A stretch of 64,000 nucleotides of DNA from Ceratothoa steindachneri (GCA_963969495.1 OZ018321.1:107708557-107772556); one strand, 5' to 3'; shown: positions 11,581 to 22,919, numbered from the stretch's first letter. The notes: generated by a model not told the origin, from the letters alone. Made by a program: numbers and translations.

Positions 11581-14460
11581 CGTACCTCCGTTTCACTTTG
11601 TAAATGAGGTTCCTCGGGTAGTTCACAAAATTCACATTCTTTGTCACGCTTCTCGCACATGGGCCATGAGTATGGGGTACCGTTTTTCTATTTCACCTCC
11701 ATTCTCAGAAGAAACCGCGTATGCCGTTACCCGTCTCAAAGCTAGTCTCTTACTGAGCGTGTCTCAGGTCAAGTAATTTACATTGGTGTGGTTTATAGCC
11801 CTTAGGCACGCTTTCAACTTTGTATCGATTTATCTTAAAAGTGCTGTCCATAAGTTTCCATACATGCATGTTTGTTTTTACAGTATTTTATACCCGCTGG
11901 CTCCTCCATTTTATTATAACTAAATTGTCATTGGTTTATGCTTCTACCTATGGACCCATCACTACATTTGTGGAAACGCGAAATGTAAGACAAAATATAT
12001 TTCTAAAAGATAATTTGTCAAACAGGTTTTAATACATTTTTGCAAATGTCCGTAATCATACACGCCACAAATCTCTTGTGTGTATATGAGCCTAAACTCA
12101 GAAACAATACTTAGACAACCTAAACGATACTTCAATTGCTCGTTATTTCTTCAAGAACATTCATCACTATAAATGTTGACACTTTGTGCCTTACGTTACC
12201 CGCCTTTTGACCACAAGCCCAGACCGTTCGCCAATGTTTATGTTTTTCAGCCGAAATCTATGGGACGAAGTTGATTTTATGTTTCGTTCAAACGCACATA
12301 TTCATGCGCGTTTGAGTCCTAGTTCAAATCTACAAGGCGCCATTTTTGTATTCATGTAAAAAAATCCCCGAAATTAACCACAAACTTTTTTAAATGGAAA
12401 AAAATATGGAAAATGCTTTTCACTTACTTTATTGTAAGGGTATAGCTCAGAAATAACGGCGAGGAAAGCGTGGAATCTTTCTTTAATTCGCATTTAGAGC
12501 CGAAGGTTTGAAATAATAGCGATTGCTCTCGGTAGAGTCAGAATCACGTTTTGTTTTAGCACATTTAAATGCAAAATTATCTTGGATCGCTAACGCTTGA
12601 CCACACTCTTCACAATTAATTTAAACTTTAATTAATTTATGATCGGCTAAAACTGTTATTAATTTTTCTCGATCACAAAAAACTCGGAAAGTTCGAGAAT
12701 AGCTTTAGAGGTAGTTGTACTGATACTGTTTAACTGGAATATTAAAAAACTAATTCCCGCCTAAAAAACTAGTTCCTCTAAAAGATCTAGCTAAGTATTT
12801 TTAAATGTATAAAAATATTACAAATATTTAAAAAAATGCAAAAAAATCATGGATGAAAAAATAAATATACAGTGATTAAAGTGATTTTAAATGAAATAAA
12901 AAATAAAAATTCATTATTCATTCATTTATGACGTCAGCCATCCCCAACAAATCGCAGAAGCGATTTTGCTCCCCCACAAGTCGCAGAAACAAGTTGGTAA
13001 AAAAACAAAACAGCATGAGAACATTATTCTACAAACAATTACGATTATATACTGGGTGGCTGCGCCCCCAGAACCCCCCGTCCCCCAATTGATTGAAATC
13101 TCAGGGTCATCGCAGGGCGATCATCCTCACGAGCCGCCCCTTGAAATTAGTTAAATGAGTTAGGGGCTTAAATCGAAAAGACAAATGTCGAAATTACCTC
13201 ATCCCCTTAATAGTTCACCTTTTCCAAGTTGCCAGATGAACGCCTCTAGGGGAAGAAAAAACCCTTTTCCATTCATCTGTCCGTCTTTCACCTATTCTTT
13301 CGCGTCTTTAAAAATATGTCATAGATTAATTTTATAAAAATCATTCCACGTATGATTTATATTTTGATGTTTATATTATCTCTCAGCCTATGTAATCCAT
13401 TTATTATTGTCACCTCCTTAACTATATAATGCACCCGGGTTATGATTACAAGCAAATTCAATTTGAATAAGCCTTTATGTAATTGCAAGTTCGTTCCTAA
13501 AACACAGTTATTCAGCTTTCTATTCACTGTGATTTCGGCATTTCCGCGCCATCTTGTAGCGCCGAGCTGAAATCATTGCTCTCATTAAATCATATTTTGG
13601 CCTCATCAAAAATCGTTTCTTTTCCTATCATAAATATATCGAATGCAAAATATAGTATTTCGAAAATAAAAGATGAATCTGAAATTCCTCTTTCTATTGG
13701 CTATTTTTTCACATGGCAAAATTGAATGATTTAAAGCCATCCTAAATAGCATTTAATTGAACATTTATGTGCTAACTCTACAGGAAATAGGTGGGGGGGG
13801 GGGCATGTCTATGAAGAAAAATCTCGAATTTAAGCAGATTTTCTCACTGAAGATCCTGGCTCTTGCTTTAGATGTTGAAGGGCATTGAATGGTTAAATCT
13901 AGACAAACGAAAAAAGGTTCCGTCAAAATTAGATTAATGAGTACCGATAAATCTCTATATCTTTTTGTATGTCCCAGAGTTCCTTTAGTTTCTATTTTCA
14001 TCCATCTCAGCGTAAAGTGCATTTGTGTGTAGTTTGCCTTGCGCGTGTGGAAGCTTCTTTACTTCTTTGCGTGTCAAACTAATGTGAAAATCTACGTTTC
14101 GAGACGTTAATCTTCTTATGTTGTTTTTTTAATTCAAAAAGTGCTAGAAAAGTTTGAAGAAAAAATGACCGTCAAACGCGAGTTCTTTTATCCGTGTGAA
14201 AAGATTGTTTGAGCGAAATATTTTTTTTTGTGGAACACCTCACAAGTTGGTTTGGGTTCGTATATTGAGTTCTTTAACTATGTACGAACTTGTTCCGCGA
14301 AGAGTGAAATGCTCCGGTATATTTGGTTGATGGCGTTTGCTGATGGAAGTCCTTCTCATTCTCGATTTCATTTTCTTCAGTATTCTACTTCATCCACAAG
14401 CCTCCCAGAATCAACGTATCTGATCACACTGCTTATCTATATCGACCAAAGTGTGACTTG
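11581..14460. other. AT-rich intergenic stretch
   Basis: About 2.9 kb with only short open frames. The part at 12,050-13,000 is very AT-rich. A C-run occurs at 13,065-13,085 and a G-run at 13,792-13,803. Nothing resembles a gene, tRNA or element end. Confidence 0.5.
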
Positions 14461-14769
14461 AAGCGTGACTTTCAGGTTGTTTAGGGCGAGGCTACGCGGG
14501 GAGGGGCGGTGGGGTACCCTGTGTAGCTTGTTACACAGGGTACCTGGAAAAGCTGAGCGGAAACTAGGGAACCCATGTCAATGGTTTCACATCAACTCTG
14601 ATGGGGCCTGCGGAAGTTGTTGGTGCGCTTCCCACTCCCTCCCTCTCAGTGCTACTTTATCTTTATTTATTAGTAGTAAACCTGCGCTTTGTGCCAGTTT
14701 GGTCGGCTCGACATGGTGCCTGGGTGGACTACCTGCCATCCTAGGATCACCTAGCTCCTGGTATGATAC

Positions 14770-15650
14770 CCCGTAAAGGGCACAGCGATTTGCCTTCCTG
14801 GCCGTTGTGCTGACGGGACTCAGCGCCCCGTCCGGCCCCAGCATAGAACTTTTCTCCTTTCTGACACCCTGTCTCCTTAACCTGCTTCCTCACTTTCCAT
14901 ACAACCTCCCCCACAGCTTTCTTTGGTCGGCCTCTAATTTCACAGGGTAGACGCTGACCAGCTTCCTATCACCCAAACATCCCGGATCGGGGCTGGAGGG
15001 GAGGACGCCCCCTCACTCCTGAGTTCCGGTTTGGGTGGTGGGTTTTAACAACCTGCTTCACCCCACCTTCACCTTCTTCAAATCCCCTTTCTTTCTTCTT
15101 TCACTATCTATCATTTTTTACGCCGTGCCTAAGGTGGAGCCGCCATGCCAATGGACGGCCAGGTCACTAGGTGGGAGGAGTGGCCTCAAAGGGCGGCAGC
15201 TGGATCTGCAGGCTCCGTATTCACCCCGTCAACCCCTTCTCTGTCACTTCTTCCAACGGCACTCACCCCTTTACTTTCCAAGGGGACTGCCAGGGAAGCA
15301 GATAGGCGGCCCATAATTAATCTCTCCCTGTTGGGGCGACTCGATAGGGCTAACCCCATTAGGGGAACAAAGGACGCTAGGGCCCGTAGGCCCGTGCCAC
15401 TTAATGTCCTGTATGCGTGCGCGACATGTTGGCAGGGGGTCAGTGTACCTGCCCCTCCCCCATATTCCTTGATAAAAAAAGAACCGAGTAGGATCTGTAA
15501 TGTCTTGGGGGGGGCAATGGAGGCCCCCTTGAGGTGGACTTGGTCCCTGAGGTCATCCAGCCTCAGATGGTAGGATATTACATGGGGTTGAACCTGGGCT
15601 CGGTGTCAAGCACTGAACCCAAGTCTTCCCCTGTGTAAGGACTTCCTCAG
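14770..15650 (+). mobile_element. I-group copy B: 5' UTR and start of ORF1 region
   Basis: The sequence begins cccgtaaagggcacagcgat, matching the 5' end of copy C (25,340) and copy E (56,103). It then follows the same landmarks: the cccgtccggccccagc block, the tttcacagggtagacgctgacc block, the ttaacaacctgcttca block and the acgccgtgcctaaggtggagccgcc block. Those shared landmarks define the family 5' UTR. Relative to copies C and E this part has several small deletions. No target duplication could be assigned because the 3' end of copy B is truncated. Confidence 0.8.
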
Positions 15651-16795
15651 ATGGCTCGGGGCCCCCAAGGCCGCGATCAAGGAGAGGAGGGATCTCCTCC
15701 CCCTGCTGGTGCCCCTATGACAGCCAGGATATTCATTTCAGAGAATGATCTTGTTGAGGCCGGTCTATCTGGCCTGGGGCTTTCCTACCGGCGGAGGAGA
15801 GAAGCGGGTTCATTCCCTGCCCTCCTCGCCTAAAAAGAAAAAGACTCGGGGTTCCTGTCCATCCGCGGGGGCCGCAGGGACGGACGTGTCTGCTCCTGTT
15901 TCGGTATGCGACCAAGCAAAGATCGACACGTCCGTCCCCGTCCGTCGCCGTTGCTCCTTAGGGTACAGAGTCCAAGGCGGAGACCAGAACTGTGCAGAAC
16001 GGAGCCTCGATTACCCCAGAGGCTACCTGGCGTTTTCGAGCTCGCTGACTTCAAACGCTTCCTTATTATTCGCTCCATGGCAGCATGTTGGCTAAAGGGC
16101 AACATGATCCATCAGAGGAGAGATTTAGCTAGTGTGATTGGTAGAGAGCAGAAGGTGACCCGTTTCTCGGACACTTAATGGCACGCCTGTGAGTGTGAGG
16201 CCGCACTCTAACATGAGCTTGGTTAAAGTAGTAGTTTATACGAGGGAACTCATGGACTAATCCATAGATGACATCATTTTAGAGCTAGCCGACCATGGGG
16301 CGGTCAAGGTCGAACGTGTGATGATAAAACAGGGATGGCCTTACACTTCGTTACGTTCGATTGTGACAAGCTCCCTGTATCGCTACCGCGTGAAGGCATT
16401 CGTGCCACTGTCGCGAAGGTGCTACTACTGTCACTGCTTCGGCCATGCTAATCGCTTCTGTAGATTCGCAAAGTCGGGGTCACCCGAAGACTGTGTAAGT
16501 TGCTCCAAGGACGGACACAATAAGTCCAAATCGTGTGTGGCCAAGTGTGTCAATTGCGGACAGCCGCACCCCGCTTCTTCGAAGCAATGTGGTGCGTATT
16601 TCCTTGAGAAGGAAATCGAAATTTTGGCCGTTCAGGACACGGATTGTCTCCCATTTGGCGAGGCTAAGGACTTCGTTCTAGCGCGCCTGGCGATGGCTGG
16701 GACGTCCTATGGCTCACTGTTGAGAAAGACACCCTCTGCTCCTGGTCAATCCAGGCCTACGAGCACGGTCGTCTCCGCGCCTGACAACTCCCATC
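15651..16795 (+). pseudogene. I-group copy B ORF1 (zinc-knuckle nucleocapsid-like protein)
   Basis: ORF1 of this family would make an RNA-binding protein that coats the retrotransposon RNA. Here it is broken by frameshifts. The clear part is 16,318-16,848 with three zinc knuckles in a row: CYYCHCFGHANRFC, CVSCSKDGHNKSKSC and CVNCGQPHPASSKQC. Upstream, PGVFELADFKRFLIIRS and a lysine-containing tract match ORF1 of copies C-E in other frames. At about 16,795 the reading is interrupted by the inserted 2A-LINE; the rest of copy B resumes at 20,685. Confidence 0.8.
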
Positions 16796-16946
16796 CATCG
16801 GGTCCCCAGGTTGCGGATCGGGGGAAGGCCTCTAGATATAGAGGTTAGTTGCGAATAAACTGAATAAGCAGCCCCGGACAAAATCACGAGTCGCCCTTTG
16901 GCAAGGCGTAGCGCTCGGTAGCCACCCTATACCAGGGTTACGGTAT

Positions 16947-17082
16947 GGGCAGGTGGAGCTCATAGTCTTGTGTGACAATCCACCTAGGAGAGGGACAACT
17001 CCGAACTCAAACCCGGGCAGGTGGAGCTCGAAGTCTTGGTTGACAATCCGCCTAGGAGAGGGATAACTCTGAATCCAAACCC
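16947..17082 (+). promoter_or_regulatory. Two tandem 68-bp units in the LINE 5' UTR, each with a hairpin
   Basis: Units start at 16,947 and 17,015 with gggcaggtggagctc. Each contains AGGTGGA and, about 21 nt later, TCCACCT (unit 1) or TCCGCCT (unit 2), which pair perfectly or with one G-T wobble. Tandem 5' monomers act as promoters in some LINEs such as mouse L1, so a promoter role is an inference. Upstream, near 16,830, CCTCTA-gata-TAGAGG forms another small perfect hairpin. Confidence 0.55.
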
Positions 17083-17463
17083 TCCACTGTCTTGTGGATA
17101 GACACTTCAGTCAAAGGCTAAGGGACCTCCCTGACAGAAAGGTGTTCTCATGCATTGGATTGTGCCATAGCCTCTGTACCATGGTCTTCCACTCTCTTGT
17201 GTTTGAGATCCCTGCCTAAGGGTACATTTAGGCATACTTTCCTATTTTTCATTCCTCCTCTTGTTTTACTCAAATGGTGTGTAGGGCAGGCTTAATAGAT
17301 GAGCAAAGAGGCTCTGATGGCTTTTCAAGAGGTTGCCTTGGTCTATTCTTTTCTTTTCTCTTTTCTTTATTCTTTTTCATTCCAAAGTCATCATTACTGT
17401 CCTCCCTCAGTTGTTGTGGCGTCCTGAAGGGAATTTTGCCTTGCATGATGTGTCGGCTCCATC

Positions 17464-20448
17464 ATGTTGACCAGTTTTTTTCCGACATATAATATTCAGT
17501 TAATGAAAGTTTTGCTATTGAATAATTTTGTACAAATTGTTGTTGTTGTTGTACAAATTGTTATTTTTGTTGAAGATCTTGTTGCTAATATTATTTTTTT
17601 AATATCGATTTTAATTTTATCAGGAGATATTGAGCTCAACCCTGGACCTGGTCATCCTCGTCAGATAAAATGTCGTCTACTCTATATTAATATTAGGGGC
17701 CTACATGCCAATATTAAAGACTTGACTGCTTCATCCAAGTCTCATGACATTTTACTCTGTTCAGAGACCCTGGTTTCAAATATGAGGCATGTCTCTGAAC
17801 TACTTATACCAGGCTTCAAAAAACCAATTTTACTTAGGCGTGATGCCATTCCTAGGGCTAGAGGATTGGCAGTTTACATTAGGAATGGTTACTCTGCTTC
17901 AAAGACCTCCTATGCTTGTTCTTGCCATGAGATGCAAGTTATGAAAGTATGTGGTAAGCAAAATAATTTTTATCTTTTTTCTGTCTATCGCAATCCAGAC
18001 TTAGATGATACTATTTTTGATTGTCTGCTCCTTGCCATGGCCAAGGTACAGGAAAATGACCGGAAAGCCTGCTTTGTATTTATGGGAGACCTCAATGCTC
18101 ATCATAGGCAATGGCTGTCTTCTGTCTCCCCTACTGACTGTCATGGTATCAGGGCTTATGATTTTGCGTGTGAGTCGGGTTGTGAGCAAGTCATTAGGGA
18201 GCCTACCCATTCATCTGGGAACTGCCTTGACTTGGTTTTCACTGATTCCCCTGGAGTCGTTACAAGTGCTGTTGATCCTCCTGTGGGAACTTCTGACCAC
18301 TGTGCAATTTCTATAACTATCTGTATTGAGCAATCTATTCCTAATATAGCTCATACAAGCAAAGTATTCATCAAATCTCAAGTAGACTGGTGCAATATAT
18401 TAAATGATATCTCCCGGATCAACTGGCCACTAATATATAAGGAGGTTGAAGCAGTTCGTATTTTGAATGATAAAATTGTTTCAATTATTGATAGACATGT
18501 TCCATTCCGTATGATCAGATATCGCACTAAGGACAAAGCCTGGTTTAATGATGACTGTAAGAGGGCTCATATGCAGAAACAAGAAGCCTACAACCTGTGG
18601 AAGGGGAGTAGATCTGCCTTTCTATGGGATAATTATGTGCACTACAGAACAGCAGCTCAGAGGGTATATAATAATGCTGAAGTTGAATTCAATACTACCA
18701 CAAAGGGAACTCTTCAGCGCACAGCAAATTCCCACAAATTCTGGACCACTCTCAAGTCTGCTCTTTTTGGGAATGATTCATCTATGCCACCCCTTCTTAA
18801 ACCTGATGGTTCCATTACCCTTAGTCCTGAAGAAAAGGCAACACTGTTGGCTGATGTTTTTGATAATAAACAAAGTAATGAGAATCTAACTCTACCTGAC
18901 ACTTGTTTCCCTGAACCAAGGTTAAACAAGATTGCTTTCCGTTCAAGTGAAGTAAAACAGTTACTTCTTGATCTGGATGCTTATGGTGGTACTGACCCAA
19001 ATGGTATATTCCCTTTATTCTTTAAGAAAACTGCAGAGTATTTGGCTCCCAAGCTTTCCGTTATTCTTCGGAAGCTGGCGAGGAGTGGTAGTTTTTGCGA
19101 ATGTTGGAGAATTGGTAACATCACTCCACTATGTAAAAGTGCAAGTGGTAGTTTTAACCCTACTGAATATAGGCCCATTTCTATAACTCCTGTTCTATCT
19201 AAGATTTTTGAACGTTTACTAGCTAAACGTTTAGGTACATTTGCCGAGCTTAATCGTCTGTTTCCCTTTTTACAGTTTGGATTTCGTAAGGGTCTGAGCA
19301 CTTGTGATGCACTTCTCACAGTCTCCACCATTGTCCAAAAATCATTAGACTCTGGTCAAGAAGTTCGCTTAGTTGGCCTAGATTTCAGTGCCGCATTTGA
19401 CCGTGTCAATCATAAGGCCCTGATATTTAAGTTGAAGCAGTTGGGAGTAGGTGGTGTATTTTTAAATATTATTGAACAATTTTTAACAAATCGACATCAA
19501 AAGGTTTATGTTGACAATAATTTTAGTGATGAGAGAGAGGTGCTATCTGGTGTACCACAAGGCAGTGTTCTTGGTCCTCTACTGTTTATTTTATATACCC
19601 ATGATATGTGGTTTGGACTGGAAAATAGACTTATAGCCTATGCTGATGATGCTACTCTAATAGCCCCAGTCCCATCTCCTGAGTTGAGAGCATCGGTTGC
19701 AGAGTCTTTAAATAGAGATCTGGCTAAGATAAATGTTTGGTGCACTTCATGGGGCATGAAGTTAAATGTAAAGAAAACCCAGAGTATGATTGTTAGCAGA
19801 TCCAGAACACTAGATCCTCCCCATCCAGATCTTTTAATAAATAACATTCCCATCTCCATATGTGATTCTTTTAAGTTGCTTGGAGTTATGCTTGACTCTA
19901 GGTTTACTTTTGAGAATCACATTCGATCTATTTCCTCCTCTATTGCTAAAAAAATTGGCATTTTGAGGAAATCTTACAAAGTATTTGGAGAGCAGACTGT
20001 TCTTAAAAATTGTTTTAATGCTTTTATTCTTCCGTGTTTTGAATATTGCGCCCCTGTTTGGAGTTCGGCAGCCAACTCTTATCTTAATTTATTAGATAAA
20101 AATTTGAGAGCAATAAAATTTTTAATTCCTGACCTCAAAGTTGATCTGTGGCACAGGCGAGCAATAAGCTCCTTATGCATCTTATATAAAATTTTTAACA
20201 ATGCAGATCATCCACTGCATCACGATCTGCCCAATTTATATGCCCCTCAACGAGTTACCAGAGGTGTACTAAATGCCAATAGTAGGGCCTTTACGCCTAT
20301 GAGATTCAACACAACACAGTTTTCAAGAAGTTTCATTCCTAACACAACTAAAATGTGGAATGAACTTCCTACTGTTGTTGTTGAGTCCTTGGAACTTCAG
20401 AAATTTAAAGTGGGTGCTAATACATTTTTAATTAACAGAAACTTATAA
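17464..20448 (+). CDS. 2A-containing endonuclease-reverse transcriptase (LINE ORF2-type)
   Basis: A 994-aa polyprotein of a CR1-group non-LTR retrotransposon that nicks target DNA and copies its RNA by target-primed reverse transcription. Residues 14-53 are strongly hydrophobic (a run of V/I from about 23 to 35, another from 40 to 53). G54-D-I-E-L-N-P-G-P62 follows, a perfect 2A ribosome-skipping motif; skipping between G61 and P62 would release a 61-aa leader and a 933-aa enzyme. The AP endonuclease spans about 70-285, with N76, E101, D209-x-N211 and S277-D278-H279. RT spans about 480-760, with D640 in LDFSAAFD, SGVPQGSVLGP and Y726-A-D-D. The C-terminus has the MWNELP motif common in CR1 relatives. 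There is no RNase H. The ATG at 17,464 was chosen; M14 is an alternative that also keeps the 2A. No ORF1 is visible upstream. Exact clade (CR1, L2, Crack or Rex1) is not settled. Confidence 0.93.
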   Translation: MLTSFFPTYNIQLMKVLLLNNFVQIVVVVVQIVIFVEDLVANIIFLISILILSGDIELNPGPGHPRQIKCRLLYINIRGLHANIKDLTASSKSHDILLCSETLVSNMRHVSELLIPGFKKPILLRRDAIPRARGLAVYIRNGYSASKTSYACSCHEMQVMKVCGKQNNFYLFSVYRNPDLDDTIFDCLLLAMAKVQENDRKACFVFMGDLNAHHRQWLSSVSPTDCHGIRAYDFACESGCEQVIREPTHSSGNCLDLVFTDSPGVVTSAVDPPVGTSDHCAISITICIEQSIPNIAHTSKVFIKSQVDWCNILNDISRINWPLIYKEVEAVRILNDKIVSIIDRHVPFRMIRYRTKDKAWFNDDCKRAHMQKQEAYNLWKGSRSAFLWDNYVHYRTAAQRVYNNAEVEFNTTTKGTLQRTANSHKFWTTLKSALFGNDSSMPPLLKPDGSITLSPEEKATLLADVFDNKQSNENLTLPDTCFPEPRLNKIAFRSSEVKQLLLDLDAYGGTDPNGIFPLFFKKTAEYLAPKLSVILRKLARSGSFCECWRIGNITPLCKSASGSFNPTEYRPISITPVLSKIFERLLAKRLGTFAELNRLFPFLQFGFRKGLSTCDALLTVSTIVQKSLDSGQEVRLVGLDFSAAFDRVNHKALIFKLKQLGVGGVFLNIIEQFLTNRHQKVYVDNNFSDEREVLSGVPQGSVLGPLLFILYTHDMWFGLENRLIAYADDATLIAPVPSPELRASVAESLNRDLAKINVWCTSWGMKLNVKKTQSMIVSRSRTLDPPHPDLLINNIPISICDSFKLLGVMLDSRFTFENHIRSISSSIAKKIGILRKSYKVFGEQTVLKNCFNAFILPCFEYCAPVWSSAANSYLNLLDKNLRAIKFLIPDLKVDLWHRRAISSLCILYKIFNNADHPLHHDLPNLYAPQRVTRGVLNANSRAFTPMRFNTTQFSRSFIPNTTKMWNELPTVVVESLELQKFKVGANTFLINRNL
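17623..17649 (+). other. 2A ribosome-skipping motif GDIELNPGP
   Basis: These nine codons match the D-(V/I)-E-x-N-P-G-P consensus exactly, with the hydrophobic/leucine-rich stretch upstream that 2A peptides need. 2A motifs at the N-terminus of the ORF are known in some non-LTR retrotransposons of trypanosomes and invertebrates (CR1, L2 and related clades). Activity here is inferred from the perfect match. Confidence 0.85.
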
Positions 20449-20684
20449 CTTTAATATTTTATTCATTATCCACACATATATAATATTATAATATTTTTAA
20501 CATTATAGCATTTAATTTTTTTTTTTTTTTTTTTTTTTTTAATTTTCTATTTATTTATTATGTTTTTCTTAATCTTTGTTTCGTTTTTTCCATACCAGGT
20601 TTCTTTCCCCGCTGGGGCCCTTGGGCTTATAGCTATTTGCTCTTCCAGTTGGGGTTGTGGCTTGGAACTTTAATAATAATAATA

Positions 20685-21565
20685 CCCACCCCGGGCGGTT
20701 CCATGGCGGTACAAAGGGTTCACACCCAGTCCCGGCTAAAACCAGGGCTCCCTTACTTAATTCCAGCGTGACCCTATCCCATAAGGCGAAACGGCCGCGC
20801 ACCTCCACCGATTCGTTAGACTCACAGGAGGTAACACCCCTGAAGATGGTCGTGACGCTACCTTCTGAGCTTCCTAAAGCTGCCACAGAAAGGAACACGC
20901 ACTAAAGGAGCTTCGGCTCCTTCGCTCACACCATTGGTAGGCTTGGTGGCTCGGAGAGGGTGGATCCTCCAAAAGATGGACCCCCACCTCCGAAGCCGAC
21001 TCGCTCGCCTAAAGTCTCGAGGCGGAGGGAGGAAAAGACTCGCATGCCGAGCCCAACCTCCCCCGATAAGTCCTCGAAGGCGACAGCACCTTCAGTGAAT
21101 TGTCTGCCTCCGGGAAGCGTGCAGCCATTCCCGTCCTGGTCTTCTCTTCCAAGAGGAGTTTAGGTCGGTAGATGAGGCCGTTGAGCTCTTCTTAGGCAAC
21201 CTCATTGCCATTGGCCTAACTCATATTCCTAGAACTTCTGGCCGTTTTGCATGCCCACCACTCCCGTAGTGGTCAGCCGAGTGTGAAGCGTCCCTCAAAC
21301 ATAAGCGTTTTACCTACATGCGTTATACGCCCTGCCCCGAACGACTTCAGTGTCGGTGAAATTCGTCAAGCGATTCAAAAGGATTCGTGGCAAGTTCTCG
21401 CAGGATCCCCCTCCCTTTCTTCAGGAGAACGAGACCGCAATCTCGCACCCTGCGTCCGTGGTGGAATCCTTCGCGACCGTTTTATCCTCCTTCTCTAGCC
21501 GGGATGCTGCTCTGCCAGCATTCATTGAGCGTCGTTGTGTCGCGGAAGGCGACATTGCACAATTT
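20685..21565 (+). pseudogene. I-group copy B, distal part (ORF1 end plus ORF2 linker)
   Basis: Copy B resumes with the ORF1 C-terminal region: KAKRPR and SRRREEKTRM match copies C-E. At about 21,160 the sequence jumps directly to the EN-RT linker (the gtttaggtcggtagatgaggccgttgag block), so nearly the whole endonuclease is deleted. It runs on to the region equivalent to ARRDVAEG and ends near 21,565, where unrelated AT-rich sequence begins. No RT, RNase H or 3' UTR survives. Confidence 0.8.
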
Positions 21566-21712
21566 ACAATTATAGGATTAAGTTTATATAAAATTTTCAA
21601 CTTAGATGCACAAAAGATAGACAAACAAAATTAAGTTTTCAGAAACTATCTAGCTTTAATACTTTCAGATATATTGATTTAAAGGTCGATTTCCTTTTTT
21701 TTTAGACACCCT

Positions 21713-21882
<170 letters not shown>

Positions 21883-21889
21883 TAGGTCC

Positions 21890-22915
21890 AGGAGCTCGGT
21901 CGTTTCCGCGCTCATTCTGAACCTTTCTGCCAGTTCTAATCACCCCGGGCGCTCCCCTGGTAGAGCTGGAGACACAAAGGGTTCAAACCCAGCCTCGATT
22001 AAAACCAGAGCTGTGCGCCCGCTCCCTACCCACACTCCCAGGTTATAATGATTCTGCGACCCCACCACACAAGATTGGGGTCAGGCAAGAGATGCGCGAT
22101 TTACTCCCGGCATGATGTCTTCGTTCTTATATTTGCTATAAATACCTCCATTTAGGCAGTGGATGTGCAACTATACCTGGATAGGAGGTATACTGCTATT
22201 TCTGCGTACATTCCATCGTCAGCCGATTTCGACATGCTGGACTTCCGCCGCGTCGTGGCATGGTTGCCGATGCCCTTTCTACTACTGTGGGATTTGAACG
22301 GTAGACACCCCTTTGCGAGACTACACGATTAATCCCACCTGATCAACGAGCTGGTGATTGATTTTAGGTGGGAGGCGGTCGATGACCTCCATGGATGTGA
22401 TCACTTTCCCATTCAACTTTCATTTTATGGGCTACTGCCTCTTGAAAAACCTCCCCGGTGGTGCTTGACACGGGCGTGGTGATCCACACTTCAGGAAATG
22501 GCTGATTTCCCTGTCCCAGTCGAGAAGTTCAGATCGGTGTATATATGTGGTCTTTGAATACTCCGGCAACCTCATCGCCGTGAGCCTAACTACTATTCCT
22601 AGAACGTCTGGCCATTTTGCACGCCGACCGCTTTCGTGGTGGTCAGCCGATTGTGAGGCGGCCTTCAAACAGAAGCGTTCTGCCTCAATGCGCTATAAGC
22701 GCCCCCCTAACGATTTCACTTTTGGTGAATTTCGTTATGGTTCGAATCACGTCCGCCGCTCTTCTTGGTGGATACGTGTCTTCACTTAACGGGAAGCTTC
22801 CTCCAGCAGAGGTATAAAAGCGAATCAAAAGGATTCGGGGCATGTTCTCGCAGGACCCCACTCCCGTTCTCCAGGAGAATGGGACTCCGCGTCCGTGACG
22901 TAATCCTTCGCGACT
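21890..22915 (+). pseudogene. I-group copy B2, decayed ORF1 end and endonuclease
   Basis: This starts in the ORF1 C-terminal region (the caccccgggcgctcccctgg block) and passes through the endonuclease with its N-terminal catalytic part missing. Recognisable pieces are the tctgcgtacattccatcgtc block (AYIPSS), a GDLNGRH equivalent altered near 22,290, and the DLHG.DHFPI block near 22,390-22,420. It continues into the linker up to the gttctccaggagaatgggac block and stops near 22,915. Deletions and stops are frequent; there is no RT. Confidence 0.75.
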
Positions 22916-22919
22916 GCTT

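Larger units (their letters stand above)
16796..20684 (+). mobile_element. Intact CR1-group LINE with 2A motif, nested in copy B
   Basis: A complete-looking non-LTR retrotransposon: about 670 bp of 5' UTR, one 994-codon ORF, a short AT-rich 3' UTR with a T24-like run at about 20,518-20,540, and a tail ending in (taa)n at 20,671-20,684. The left boundary is soft (near the cgggtccccagg block); the right one is set by resumption of copy B at acccaccccgggcgg. Copy B sequence on both sides is the same ORF1 region, so the insertion is clear. No target duplication was found. The intact ORF among decayed neighbours points to recent insertion. Confidence 0.85.

Noticed and set aside
17274..17492. 72-codon frame overlapping the start of the 2A-LINE ORF, considered as an ORF1
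   Set aside because: Short, no zinc knuckle or coiled coil, and in another frame. It looks like 5' UTR sequence.
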